Shown in pieces: positions 17,441 to 26,130 of a stretch of DNA of 64,000 nucleotides; position 1 is the first letter of the stretch, and each line of letters begins with the position of its first letter. The DNA is from Bacillota bacterium (GTDB lineage: Bacteria > Bacillota > Clostridia > Christensenellales > CAG-138). A program made the position numbers and the translations under genes. The stretch lies in contig JAEYHP010000156.1 in the NCBI GenBank assembly GCA_023409435.1, positions 1 through 64,000 on the forward strand, in the 5' to 3' direction. Below the pieces are notes generated by a model that was not told the origin of the DNA, did no database searches, and was given only the letters and a program-made list of their open reading frames with translations.

Positions 17441-18310
17441 ATGAAACACCTCAAGATCACTCTTACCCTCGTTCTGGCGCTCGCGTTCGTGATGCCCGTT
17501 GCTGCAGGCTGCGCGGCAAAACCCGCGGTAAAACCCGTGCTGCTGGTCGTCAGCTTCGGCACGAGCTATAACGACAGCCGCGACATCACCATCGGCGCCA
17601 TTGAAAACGCGCTCCAGGACACCTACCCCGAATACGAGGTGCGCCGCGCCTTCACGAGCCAGATCATCATCGACAAGCTCAAGGAACGCGACGGGCTCGA
17701 GATCGACAACGTGACCGAGGCCATGGACCGCCTTGTTGCCGACGGCGTAAAGGAAGTCGTTATCCAGCCCACCCATGTGATGAGCGGCTACGAGTACGAC
17801 GATGTGATCGCCGAGGTCACGCCTTATCAAGATAAGTTCGACAGCTTCAAGACCGGCGAGCCGCTTCTTATTACGGATGCCGATTACGACAAGGTGGTTT
17901 CCGCAATCACAACGCAAACCGCCGCGTATGACGTGGACGGCACAGCCATCGTATTCATGGGCCACGGCACCGAGCATGATGCGAACGCCACCTACGCGAA
18001 GCTCCAGCAGAAGCTCACCGACGCGGGGCAGGATAACTACTTCATCGGCACCGTAGAGTCTACGCCCTCCGTGGACGACGTACTTGCGCTTGTACAGGCG
18101 AGCAATGCAAAAAAGGTCGTGCTTCTGCCGCTGATGATCGTTGCGGGCGACCATGCCAACAACGACATGGCGGGCGACGAACCGGATTCTTGGAAGTCCG
18201 TCTTTACGGCTGCGGGCTTTGAGGTCGAGTGCCTTATCCAGGGCTTAGGCCAGAACACCGCGATACAGCAGCTGATCGCGGAGCATGCCGGCGCGGCCAT
18301 GGGCAAGTAA
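17441..18310 (+). CDS. cbiK: Lipoprotein CbiK-type cobaltochelatase
   Basis: A 289-residue class II chelatase that inserts cobalt into sirohydrochlorin. Metal-site residues of the family are kept: His175 in MGHGTEHDANATY, Glu206 in GTVESTPSVDDV and His238 in AGDHANNDMAGDE. Unlike cytoplasmic CbiK it has a signal peptide with lipobox VAAGC (Cys24), so it should be anchored on the outer face of the membrane. The ATG at 17441 follows TGGAGG; earlier starts would run through the terminator. It heads an importer operon, so it may act on tetrapyrroles outside the cell. Exported CbiK relatives are known in Desulfovibrio and Porphyromonas. Confidence 0.9.
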   Translation: MKHLKITLTLVLALAFVMPVAAGCAAKPAVKPVLLVVSFGTSYNDSRDITIGAIENALQDTYPEYEVRRAFTSQIIIDKLKERDGLEIDNVTEAMDRLVADGVKEVVIQPTHVMSGYEYDDVIAEVTPYQDKFDSFKTGEPLLITDADYDKVVSAITTQTAAYDVDGTAIVFMGHGTEHDANATYAKLQQKLTDAGQDNYFIGTVESTPSVDDVLALVQASNAKKVVLLPLMIVAGDHANNDMAGDEPDSWKSVFTAAGFEVECLIQGLGQNTAIQQLIAEHAGAAMGK

Positions 18311-18327
18311 TCGAAGTAAAAAATCGA

Positions 18328-18358
18328 GGGCTGTCGCGGGCGTTTGCCGTGGCAGCCC
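18328..18358 (+). other. GC-rich hairpin between cbiK and the next lipoprotein gene
   Basis: GGGCTGTCGC pairs with GTGGCAGCCC-type arms around a GTTTGCC centre, with two wobble pairs. No T-run follows, so it is more likely an mRNA-stabilising or partial-attenuation hairpin that sets a higher level of cbiK message. Confidence 0.5.
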
Positions 18359-18384
18359 GCATGTTTAAGAAAGAGGAAATCCAC

Positions 18385-18867
18385 ATGAAAAAAGCATTTC
18401 TTGCACCGATCATACTTGTGCTGTTCGCGCTCCTTTTTTCCTCCTGCGCCGTGCAGCCCACGGAGCAGACGCCCGCGCCTGCGCCGGAGCTTATACCCAT
18501 CTATGCGAACCGGGTCGCGGAGGGCGCCTATGCGATCGAGGTCTTATCAAGTTCTTCGATGTTTCGTGTGGTGGACGCGCAGCTTACCGTAAAGGACGGA
18601 GCCATGACCTGCGTAATGACCATGAGCGGCCAAGGCTACGGCAAGCTGTACATGGGCACGGGCGAACAGGCGCTTGCCGATACGGAGGATCATACTATCC
18701 CGTCCGTTATCAACGCCGAGGGTGCCGTTACCTTTGAGGTGCCCGTGGAGGCGCTCGACATGGATATCGACTGCGCCGCGTGGAGCATCAAAAAGGAATC
18801 GTGGTACGACCGCGTACTCGTGTTCCAATCCACGCTGATTCCCGCGGAAGCGATTGTGGCGGAATAA
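18385..18867 (+). CDS. Secreted lipoprotein, possibly NEAT-like ligand-binding domain
   Basis: A 160-residue predicted lipoprotein: basic start, hydrophobic core and lipobox LFSSC at about residue 21, then a Pro-rich linker. The mature part is beta-rich, with a G.YAIEVLSSSSMFRVVDAQLTVKDGAMTCVM pattern and a late YDRVLVFQSTLIP strand. This order (ligand loop, strand with DG turn, Y-containing C-terminal strand) recalls NEAT haem-binding domains, but the resemblance is by eye and weak. Its riboswitch-controlled operon points to tetrapyrrole or metal handling. Start at the ATG after GAGGAAATCCAC. Confidence 0.55.
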   Translation: MKKAFLAPIILVLFALLFSSCAVQPTEQTPAPAPELIPIYANRVAEGAYAIEVLSSSSMFRVVDAQLTVKDGAMTCVMTMSGQGYGKLYMGTGEQALADTEDHTIPSVINAEGAVTFEVPVEALDMDIDCAAWSIKKESWYDRVLVFQSTLIPAEAIVAE

Positions 18868-18871
18868 GCCT

Positions 18872-19381
18872 ATGCGGAAACTGGGCTGCCTGGCTTTCGC
18901 CTTCTTCCTTCTGCTCGCGCCCCTCTGTGCGCTGGCCGCCGAATTGCCCGCCGGCGGGCAATATACCGTTGCGGCCATTCTGAGCGGCGGCTCGGGCAGG
19001 GTGAGCGTCGCTTCGCCCGCCGAATTGACGATCCAAGACGGCGCCGCCACGGCTACAGTGGTATGGTCCAGCCCCTATTACGAGTACATGCTCGTAAACG
19101 GCGAAACCTATTACCCCGTGCAGGAGGAAGGGAATTCAACCTTCGAAATCCCTGTAACGCTCGATACGGACATCCCCTTTTCCGCGCAGACAATCGCCAT
19201 GAGCGAGCCGCATGTGATCGAATACACATTGAGATTCGATTCCGTAACGCTGGAGCCGCTGAACGGCGGCACGGCGGATGTTCTTCTTTGGATTCTCCTA
19301 ACCCTCGCCATTGCACTTGCGGGTGCGGTTTTTCTTATAGTACGGCGAGGGAAGCGCGCGAAAAAAGGACAAACGCCATGA
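18872..19381 (+). CDS. Membrane-anchored secreted protein, NEAT-like pattern
   Basis: A 169-residue protein with a signal peptide (cleavage likely after CALAA), a beta-rich domain and one C-terminal membrane segment (about residues 137-158) followed by RRGKRAKKG. The domain pattern GGQYTVAAILSGGSGRVSVASPAELTIQDGA and the late VIEYTLRFDSVTLEP strand parallel the preceding lipoprotein, so the two are probably distant relatives. The layout suits a surface receptor passing a ligand to the FecB-like protein encoded next. Function unknown. It overlaps the next gene by 4 bp. Confidence 0.55.
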   Translation: MRKLGCLAFAFFLLLAPLCALAAELPAGGQYTVAAILSGGSGRVSVASPAELTIQDGAATATVVWSSPYYEYMLVNGETYYPVQEEGNSTFEIPVTLDTDIPFSAQTIAMSEPHVIEYTLRFDSVTLEPLNGGTADVLLWILLTLAIALAGAVFLIVRRGKRAKKGQTP

Positions 19382-20520
19382 AACGGTTTTTATCCCTCGC
19401 GCTTTGCTGTTTGCTTTTGCTGCCTTTCGCTGCGGGCTGTACCAAAAGCGCGCAGGGCAACAATAGAGACCTAGGCAACGGATGGCAAGCAGAGCGAAGC
19501 ATGGCGCTCGAATATGCCACGCAATTTTCCGTGGACTATTACGAGGGCAGCTACAAACTCATCTGCCTATCCGATGGCAGCCGGTTTCTGACCGTGCCGG
19601 AGGGTGCAGAAATTCCCGAAGGCCTCGACGCGGATATTACGGTGCTGCGTCAGCCCATCAAGGATATTTACCTTGTCGCTACCTCCGCCATGTGCCTGTT
19701 CGACGCGCTGAATTCGATTAGCGCCATCAGCCTTTCCGGCACGAAGGCGGAGGACTGGTACAGCGTGAACGCCCGTGCGGCCATGGAGCAGGGCAGCATC
19801 CTCTATGCGGGCAAGTACAGCGAACCCGATTATGAGCTGATTTTATCGAGCGACTGTTCTCTGGCTGTCGAATCCACCATGATCTCCCACACGCCGGAGG
19901 TCAAGGAAAAGCTCGAGGATCTGGGCATTCCCGTGCTAATCGATCAATCCAGCCTTGAAAAGCACCCCTTGGGCAGGACGGAATGGCTCAAGCTCTATGC
20001 CGCGCTCCTCAATAAGGAAGGCGAAGCCGAACGCCTTTTTGACGATCAGATCAAATTCTTGGGCGAGGCAGCAAGCAAGGAGAACACGGGCAAGACCGTG
20101 GCGTTTTTTTACATCAGCACGTCGGGTTACGCCGTCGCGCGAAAGTCCGGCGACTATGTCACAAAGATGATCGAGCTTGCTGGCGGCAATTATAGTTTCA
20201 GCGGCCTTGGCGACCCTGAAACCGCCACCTCCACGGTCACGCTGGAAATGGAAAAGTTCTACGCGACCGCCAGGGATGCGGACTTCATCATCTACAACAG
20301 CAACATAGGCGGCGAGCTACAAAGCCTCGGCGAGTTGACCACGAAAAACGAGCTGCTGAAGGATTTTAAGGCCGTGCAGAACGGGAACGTCTGGTGTACG
20401 AATAAAAACCTGTTTCAGGAAACGACACAGCTCGGGCGAATGATATTGGATATCAACCGTATGCTTACAAACGACGACCCCGCACTTACGAAGCTCAATT
20501 TCCTGTATAGGCTCCAATAG
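19378..20520 (+). CDS. FecB/BtuF-type substrate-binding lipoprotein
   Basis: A 380-residue lipoprotein (lipobox AAGC near residue 22) of the periplasmic-binding class III used for iron-siderophores, haem and cobalamin. Seen: DITVLRQPIKDIYLVATSAMCLFDAL, then ISAISLSGTKAEDW, IPVLIDQSSLEKHPLGRTEWLKLYAAL and a GGNYSF block followed by a C-terminal helix. Translation is coupled to the previous gene (ATGA). Under cobalamin riboswitch control, a corrinoid or cobalt-tetrapyrrole ligand is likely. Confidence 0.85.
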   Translation: MKRFLSLALCCLLLLPFAAGCTKSAQGNNRDLGNGWQAERSMALEYATQFSVDYYEGSYKLICLSDGSRFLTVPEGAEIPEGLDADITVLRQPIKDIYLVATSAMCLFDALNSISAISLSGTKAEDWYSVNARAAMEQGSILYAGKYSEPDYELILSSDCSLAVESTMISHTPEVKEKLEDLGIPVLIDQSSLEKHPLGRTEWLKLYAALLNKEGEAERLFDDQIKFLGEAASKENTGKTVAFFYISTSGYAVARKSGDYVTKMIELAGGNYSFSGLGDPETATSTVTLEMEKFYATARDADFIIYNSNIGGELQSLGELTTKNELLKDFKAVQNGNVWCTNKNLFQETTQLGRMILDINRMLTNDDPALTKLNFLYRLQ

Positions 20521-20533
20521 AGAAAGGAACGGC

Positions 20534-21559
20534 ATGGAAGGCACCGAAGAAAAGCCGCGTGCAAGGTTTTGGATCGTTTTGTTTGCGCTGCTTGCCGCGT
20601 TTTTCATTTTAATATGCCTCAATGTGATGCTGGGCAGCGTGCAGGCGCCCGTTTCGGACACACTCCGCATCCTGTTCGGGCGCGGCGGCGATGCGCTTTA
20701 CAGCGACGTCATTTATAAAATAAGGCTCCCGCGCATGCTCGCGGGCGTCCTTTTGGGCGGCGCGCTCGCGCTTTCGGGCTTCTTGCTGCAGACGTTTTTC
20801 AACAACCCCATCGCGGGGCCGTATGTGCTCGGCATTTCCTCCGGCGCGAAGCTGACGGTAGCCCTCGTGATGGTGCTAATACTTGGTGCGGGCAAAAGCG
20901 TAAGCTCCGTGGCGCTCATCGGTGCGGCTTTTGTTGGCGCGATGCTTTCCATGGGCTTTGTGCTTTTGCTTTCGCAGAATATTCGTCGCTCGGCCATGCT
21001 TATCGTCAGCGGCGTGATGCTCGGCTACATCTTTTCCGCCATTACGGATTTTATCGTCACATTCGCGGACGACGCGAGCATCGTAAACCTGCACAACTGG
21101 TCGCGCGGCAGCTTCTCCGGCGTTTCGTGGGACGACGTACGGGTGATGGCCGTGGTTGTTCTCATCACCTCGCTTCTCGTGTTTTTCCTTTCCAAGCCCA
21201 TCGGCGCGTATCAGCTTGGGGAAAGCTACGCCAAGAGCATGGGCGTGAACGTAAAAGCGTTCCGCTTGGCGCTCATCCTGCTTTCGAGCGTGCTTTCCGC
21301 CTGCGTGACCGCTTTTGCGGGGCCGATCTCCTTTGTGGGCATCGCCGTACCGCATCTTGTGAAGGCGCTTTTGAAAACCTCGCGCCCGCTCCTTGTAATA
21401 CCCGTATGCTTCCTGGGCGGCGCAATATTCTGCCTTGTCTGCGACCTGATCGCGCGGACGCTGTTTTCCCCGCTGGAGCTTAGCATCAGCTCCGTGACAG
21501 CGGTGTTCGGCGCGCCCGTCGTCATTGCCGTGATGCTCAAAAAGCGCGCGAGGGATTGA
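20534..21559 (+). CDS. FecCD/BtuC-type ABC permease
   Basis: A 341-residue permease with about ten hydrophobic segments. Family marks: RLPRMLAGVLLGGALALSGFLLQTFFNNPIAGPYVLGISSGAKL near residues 65-105, NLHNWSRGSFSGVSWDDV, and AGPISFVGIAVPHLVKALLKTSRPLLVIP. Belongs to the same cobalamin-repressed importer as the flanking genes; a single permease gene implies a homodimer. Confidence 0.92.
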   Translation: MEGTEEKPRARFWIVLFALLAAFFILICLNVMLGSVQAPVSDTLRILFGRGGDALYSDVIYKIRLPRMLAGVLLGGALALSGFLLQTFFNNPIAGPYVLGISSGAKLTVALVMVLILGAGKSVSSVALIGAAFVGAMLSMGFVLLLSQNIRRSAMLIVSGVMLGYIFSAITDFIVTFADDASIVNLHNWSRGSFSGVSWDDVRVMAVVVLITSLLVFFLSKPIGAYQLGESYAKSMGVNVKAFRLALILLSSVLSACVTAFAGPISFVGIAVPHLVKALLKTSRPLLVIPVCFLGGAIFCLVCDLIARTLFSPLELSISSVTAVFGAPVVIAVMLKKRARD

Positions 21560-21561
21560 GC

Positions 21562-22674
21562 ATGGACTACTTCTTTTCCAGCAAACAGCTGGCCGTGGGC
21601 TACAACGGCAAGCCGCTCATCAGGGATATCGAGATACGGCTTCAAAAAGGTCGCATCCTGACGCTCATCGGTCCCAACGGCTCGGGCAAGTCTACGATTT
21701 TACGCAGCATCACCAAGCACCTCAAAAGCATCGCCGGTACGGTGTACATCGGCGGGCGCTCCATTGCGGATATGAGTGACCGCGACTTTTCCTACCGCAT
21801 ATCCGTGGTGCTGACCGAAAGACTTCGCACGGAGCTTATGACATGCGAGGAGATCGTGGAAGCGGGGCGCTACCCCTATACGGGCGTTCTTGGTATCCTC
21901 TCCGACACGGACAGGGCCGCAGTGCGCGAGGCCATGGCGCTTGTAAACGTGACGGATCTAAAAGACCGCGACTTCATGCAGATCAGCGACGGGCAGCGCC
22001 AGCGGGTGCTGCTTGCGCGGGCCATCTGCCAGCAACCCAAGATCATCGTGCTGGACGAGCCGACCTCGTACCTGGATATCCGCTACGAACTGGAACTTCT
22101 CGACATCCTGCGCGATATGGCGCGGGAACGGGGCATAGCCGTAATCCTATCCTTGCATAACCTAAATTTGGCGCAGCGCGTTTCGGACGATGTGCTGTGC
22201 GTCAAGGGCGAACATATTTCCCATTACGGCAACGCAAGCGATATTTTTCGCCGTGACCTCATCCACGAGCTTTACGGTCTTACGGATGGCAGCTACAATC
22301 CGCTGTTCGGAAGCGTCGAATTGAAGCGGCCCGAGGGCGAGCCGCGCGTGTTCGTGGTCGCAGGCGGCGGCACGGGCGCCGAAGTTTACAGGACGCTGCA
22401 AAAAAAACGTATCCCCTTCATCACGGGCATACTCCACGAAAACGACGTCGACTATCAGGTGGCGCGGGACCTCGCAAGCGAGGTCATCAGCGAAAAGAGC
22501 TTCCATGCCATTTCGGACGCCGCCTATGCGCGCGCGCTCGAAAAGCTCCGCGCATGCGACACGATGCTAAACTGCCTCACCGAATACGGCGAGACCAACC
22601 TAAAAAACCGCGCGCTTTACGAGGAAGCGAAGGCGATGGGGTGCAAGGTGGTTGGTGAAGTGGAGGAACTGTAA
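21562..22674 (+). CDS. FecE/BtuD-type ABC ATPase with extra C-terminal domain
   Basis: A 370-residue protein. The first about 255 residues form a normal ATPase: Walker A GPNGSGKST, Q-loop region, ISDGQRQRVLLARA signature, Walker B IIVLDEPTSYLD. The remaining about 110 residues are unusual for the family: VFVVAGGGTGAEVYRTLQKK, then GILHENDVDYQVARDL and a LTEYGETNLKNRALYEEAK end, which read as a Rossmann-like alpha/beta domain. The ATG at 21562 is preferred; a TTG two codons earlier is possible. Last gene of the operon. Confidence 0.88.
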   Translation: MDYFFSSKQLAVGYNGKPLIRDIEIRLQKGRILTLIGPNGSGKSTILRSITKHLKSIAGTVYIGGRSIADMSDRDFSYRISVVLTERLRTELMTCEEIVEAGRYPYTGVLGILSDTDRAAVREAMALVNVTDLKDRDFMQISDGQRQRVLLARAICQQPKIIVLDEPTSYLDIRYELELLDILRDMARERGIAVILSLHNLNLAQRVSDDVLCVKGEHISHYGNASDIFRRDLIHELYGLTDGSYNPLFGSVELKRPEGEPRVFVVAGGGTGAEVYRTLQKKRIPFITGILHENDVDYQVARDLASEVISEKSFHAISDAAYARALEKLRACDTMLNCLTEYGETNLKNRALYEEAKAMGCKVVGEVEEL

Positions 22675-22782
22675 GAAGCGGAAAACCAAGGGTAGAAAAC
22701 AAGTATCCAATTATTTGCGCTTCACGGTGCTTGCTTAAAAAGAAAGCAATTTTCACAATGCCAAATAATTTATTGACACTCC

Positions 22783-22815
22783 AAGGCATCCCTTCTTCAT
22801 AGAAGCGGATGCCTT
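22783..22815. terminator. Bidirectional hairpin between convergent operons
   Basis: AAGGCATCC and GGATGCCTT pair, with an inner TTCT/AGAA pair near the loop. It lies between the convergent ends of the ABC importer operon and kdgK. T-tracts are poor on both sides, so it may act in either direction with moderate strength. Confidence 0.5.
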
Positions 22816-22875
22816 CAAATGAAATAGACTCTCTGAATTTAACGGTTCAACTGCTTGCCGGAACTTATTGTTCCA

Positions 22876-23904
22876 TCAGCGTTGCACACGACCGGAGCCG
22901 TCGCCACCGATGAGATTCATGACCTCGTTTACCGAGGAGAGATTGAAGTCAAACTCGATAGAGTGCTTGAGACAGCTGGCGCCCGCCGCGAACTCGACCG
23001 CTTTTTGATTGTCAAAATCGTTGAGGCAGGCATAGATGAGACCGGAGGCAAAAGAATCTCCGCCGCCAACTCGGTCCACGATCTGCATAGCATATTTTCT
23101 CGAAAGATAGGTCGTATCATCGGCGTAGAGCATGGCCGACCAATTATTAACCGAAGCGGAGATTGATTCACGCAGCGTGATTGCAACCTTCTCAAAGCCA
23201 AAGGTTTCGGTTAGCTTTTTCGCGAGGCCGGAATAGCCTTCAATGCTCAACTTCCCTGCCGTAATATCGGTATTATCCGCCTTGATACCAAGAACCTTTT
23301 CGGAATCCTCCTCGTTAGCAATACAGACGTCAACATACTGCATAAGGGGCTTCGTGGCAGCCTGAGCCTCTTGGGGCGTCCAAAGAGATTTGCGGTAATT
23401 AAGGTCTATGCTGACCTTTACCCCATGCCTTTTAGCGGCGATGCAGGCCTGCCTGCATATCTCCTGCATATTTTTACTCAGAGCTACAGTGATGCCGGTA
23501 AAGTGAAACCAGCCAGCATCCTTGAAGATTTCGTCCCAATCAAAGTCGCTGGGATCCGCCTCTGCGACGGCGGAGTGCTTACGGTCATAAATGACCTTGG
23601 AAGGACGCTGAGAGGCACCGCGTTCAAGATAATAGACACCCATACGCTCGCCGCCCCAGGCAATGTGCTTGGTCTCAACTTCAAACTTTGTCAGCATGCG
23701 CTTGGCGCAGCGACCTATCTCATTGTCTGGGAATTTCGTTACCATCTCGGCAGGCATGCCCATGTAGGACAGAGCGATGGCCATATTGGCCTCCGCACCA
23801 GTATAGTTAAGGTTGAAATTATTCGCCTGCGCAAGACGAAGATAACCGTCCGGCGCAAGACGCAGCATCATTTCGCCGAATCCAATAAATTTTTTCTTTT
23901 CCAT
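22876..23904 (-). CDS. kdgK: 2-keto-3-deoxygluconate kinase KdgK
   Basis: A 342-residue PfkB-family sugar kinase. Seen: GFGEMMLRLAPDG at the start, NLNYTGAEANMAIALSYMG, and the C-terminal DRVGGGDSFASGLIYACL motif with the catalytic Asp. KdgK phosphorylates 2-keto-3-deoxygluconate to KDPG, the substrate of the aldolase encoded just upstream, so the pair completes breakdown of a sugar acid to pyruvate and glyceraldehyde 3-phosphate. Substrate call rests on that pairing. Confidence 0.88.
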   Translation of the reverse strand: MEKKKFIGFGEMMLRLAPDGYLRLAQANNFNLNYTGAEANMAIALSYMGMPAEMVTKFPDNEIGRCAKRMLTKFEVETKHIAWGGERMGVYYLERGASQRPSKVIYDRKHSAVAEADPSDFDWDEIFKDAGWFHFTGITVALSKNMQEICRQACIAAKRHGVKVSIDLNYRKSLWTPQEAQAATKPLMQYVDVCIANEEDSEKVLGIKADNTDITAGKLSIEGYSGLAKKLTETFGFEKVAITLRESISASVNNWSAMLYADDTTYLSRKYAMQIVDRVGGGDSFASGLIYACLNDFDNQKAVEFAAGASCLKHSIEFDFNLSSVNEVMNLIGGDGSGRVQR

Positions 23905-23922
23905 GACCTGTTCTCCTCACGA

Positions 23923-24570
23923 TCAATATGCTTTTGCAATCTCAGTGAAGTCCCTTGCTCTCTTGGAAATCTCCACAAAATCGCCCGCAGCAATGCACTT
24001 TTTGTCGCAAAGACGCCCACTGATACCTGCACCCGCAAAGCCCAGTTCAAGATACTGGCCGAAATTGTCCTCGGTTACGCCGCCAGTCGCGCAGAGCTTG
24101 ACGTGGCTAATGGGTGCAAGGATATCCTTGATATAGGAAAAATTGAGGTAACCTGAGGGAAACAGCTTGACTATGTCCGCTCCATAGTTGTGGGCAGCAA
24201 TGATCTCGCTCGGCGTCATCGCGCCGGGAATGGACACAAGGCCAAGTTCCTTGGTATAAGCAATAATCTCGGGATCGGTGTTCGGCGAGATGATATAGCG
24301 TCCGCCCGCCTCTTTGGCAGCCTTGACTTGCTCTTTGGTCAGGACGGTGCCCGCACCGAACATCATTTGGTCGCCGTATTTTTTATTGAGAGCGTCGACG
24401 GCCTCGCTGGTTTTCCTGACGCACGCAGGGTCCGCCTGATCAAATGTAACCTCAATGAGTTTTACGCCGCCCGTAAGCAGCGCGCCCGCAAGATTGAGCA
24501 GGTCTTCACCGTAGACCTTGCGGCAGATGGTAATCACTTTGTTTTGCAATATAAACTTAAGAGTATCCAT
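23923..24570 (-). CDS. eda: KDPG/KHG aldolase
   Basis: A 215-residue class I aldolase that splits 2-keto-3-deoxy-6-phosphogluconate. Family marks: EVTFDQADPACVRKTSEAV, MFGAGTVLTKEQVKAAKEAGGRYIISPN with a glutamate-to-lysine Schiff-base fold, VSIPGAMTPSEII, and DIVKLFPSG with the catalytic lysine. GVTEDNFGQYLELGFAG completes the phosphate site. A strong ribosome site AAAGGAG lies 10 bases before the start. Downstream of VOC copy 2 in one operon. Confidence 0.94.
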   Translation of the reverse strand: MDTLKFILQNKVITICRKVYGEDLLNLAGALLTGGVKLIEVTFDQADPACVRKTSEAVDALNKKYGDQMMFGAGTVLTKEQVKAAKEAGGRYIISPNTDPEIIAYTKELGLVSIPGAMTPSEIIAAHNYGADIVKLFPSGYLNFSYIKDILAPISHVKLCATGGVTEDNFGQYLELGFAGAGISGRLCDKKCIAAGDFVEISKRARDFTEIAKAY

Positions 24571-24700
24571 ATTGATAATCTCCTTTGATTATTTGATTAT
24601 TGAAAAACTACTTGCAGCAGTTCCTCTATCCGGTAGTTTCTTTACCCAACAAATTCAGCTTTGCATTCCGAATTAACCCTGCTGGTATATAGTTGACCCA

Positions 24701-25063
24701 TCATGCTCTGAGCAGATGGATGGCAAACCCTTCAATTTCTTCTTGGAGAAATATGCGAACAATCCCTCCCTCTGCGTTGCGGGTAATCGATTCATCGATG
24801 AAAGCGACGCCCTGCTCCTTCAAATAATGAATCGCCTCGTCAATATCGCTTGTTTTTACGGCGATGTGTCCGTTTGAGCCATATCCCGGCTTTTTCAAGA
24901 GTTCAATTTCTTTACTTGCAAAAACGGAAGAGTTTCCGTGTTTAACAGGGAAGCCAAACAGGTCGTTAAATTTTGCCCCAGCCACGGCGGCGCTCTGTTC
25001 ATCGGGGCAATTGATGCCAATATGCGCTACGGTAAATCCCAGATCAGTGATCGGCTTCTTCAT
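24701..25063 (-). CDS. VOC family protein, copy 2
   Basis: A 120-residue paralogue, 86% identical to the protein at 2349-2711. The upstream DNA is also conserved: a TTGTAATATTAC box, CAGTAAC, TTCTAT, ATATTCTGCATG and CAATAAGTA blocks appear in the same order before both genes. Here it is the first gene of an operon with KDPG aldolase and KDG kinase, and is divergent from an AraC regulator. It may process a keto-deoxy sugar acid (isomerase, lactone or dehydration step), but no catalytic assignment can be made. Confidence 0.8.
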   Translation of the reverse strand: MKKPITDLGFTVAHIGINCPDEQSAAVAGAKFNDLFGFPVKHGNSSVFASKEIELLKKPGYGSNGHIAVKTSDIDEAIHYLKEQGVAFIDESITRNAEGGIVRIFLQEEIEGFAIHLLRA

Positions 25064-25153
25064 CTCTTTTTTCTCCCATCCGGTTTTGCTGTTTCTATAC
25101 TTATTGTCATGCAGAATATCTTCACAAACAATAGAAGGAGTTACTGCAATATG

Positions 25154-25167
25154 TTGTAATATTACGA
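25154..25167. promoter_or_regulatory. Palindromic operator candidate, copy 2
   Basis: TTGTAATATTACGA matches the perfect palindrome at 2253-2266 in twelve of fourteen bases. It is 21 bases upstream of the AraC-type regulator start and about 90 bases upstream of VOC copy 2 on the other strand, so it could control both directions. Confidence 0.55.
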
Positions 25168-25188
25168 TTCTTTTGATAGTATCATATT

Positions 25189-26064
25189 ATGAGCAAACGA
25201 ATTGGTTTTGGTAAGAATACCCCTCTCTCATTTCGGGAGAATCTTCAATTTGACGAGGATTGTCCATACAAAATCCGCTGTAAGGAATTTGTGAATGACG
25301 ATATTGCCCCGCTTCATTATGCCGACGCAATGGAGATTTTAATATGTTGCAGAATTATTGGCGAAGTTGTGATAGAGAATAAACGCATCGCTATCGACGG
25401 CAACGCCGCCGTATTGATCCCGCCCGGCGCTGTGCACTCGGTCACTATCCATAAAGGGAATGGACGCGCTTATGTACTGCACATCTCCTTTGCTGAACTG
25501 CGCGGGGTGGTGGATGTGACCGCCCTGATGAAACAGAGCAACCTCACGCTTGCAGGGATTGATTACATTTGCCCGGAGTTCGACCGGGTGCTTGCGCTTG
25601 TCAACGAGATGATCGCTAAAGACGACGTGCCCTTTGCAAGAACTCGTGCTTTGCTTGAGATTTTTGAGATTCTCTCAAACCAGATGAAGACAAGCGAAGC
25701 GCCAGACCGTCTGCAAACCGGACGCGGCAGCGAGGAGTTGCGCCGTATCCTGCGCTGGACCGAGCAGAATTTTATTGACCCCGTGCGGCTGGAACAAGCG
25801 GCGGCCGCCGTCGGTTTCACCAAGAATTATTTCTGCTTCTGGTTCAAGGCGAACACCGGCATCACCTACAACCATTATTTAAACAATGTTCGAGTCAGCA
25901 ATGCCTGCCGCGTGCTCGCGAAGGCTGGCTCGATCACCGATGCGTGTTATGAGAGCGGGTTTCGGGATATGAGCTATTTCATCCAGCTATTCAAAAAAAC
26001 GCAAGGTTGCACTCCGAAAGCCTATGCCGACCGGATTACGAAGCGGTCTGGCGGAAACCCTTAA
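25189..26064 (+). CDS. AraC family transcription regulator
   Basis: A 291-residue protein: an N-terminal cupin-like sensing domain (ILIPPG-type PPGAVHSVTIHKGN near residue 80) and a C-terminal double helix-turn-helix of about 100 residues (RLEQAAAAVGFTKNYFCFWFKANTGITYNHYLNNVR, then ITDACYESGFRDMSYFIQLFKKTQGCTPKAY). Divergent from the VOC/eda/kdgK operon and probably its regulator. No good Shine-Dalgarno precedes the ATG, and a possible -10 TATCAT ends only four bases before it, so the message may be leaderless. Confidence 0.9.
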   Translation: MSKRIGFGKNTPLSFRENLQFDEDCPYKIRCKEFVNDDIAPLHYADAMEILICCRIIGEVVIENKRIAIDGNAAVLIPPGAVHSVTIHKGNGRAYVLHISFAELRGVVDVTALMKQSNLTLAGIDYICPEFDRVLALVNEMIAKDDVPFARTRALLEIFEILSNQMKTSEAPDRLQTGRGSEELRRILRWTEQNFIDPVRLEQAAAAVGFTKNYFCFWFKANTGITYNHYLNNVRVSNACRVLAKAGSITDACYESGFRDMSYFIQLFKKTQGCTPKAYADRITKRSGGNP

Positions 26065-26130
26065 CAAGATGATGCTTAGCGACTTTATCCGGAATACCCG
26101 GCGAGCATTGCCAGGTATTCCGGCTCTTAT

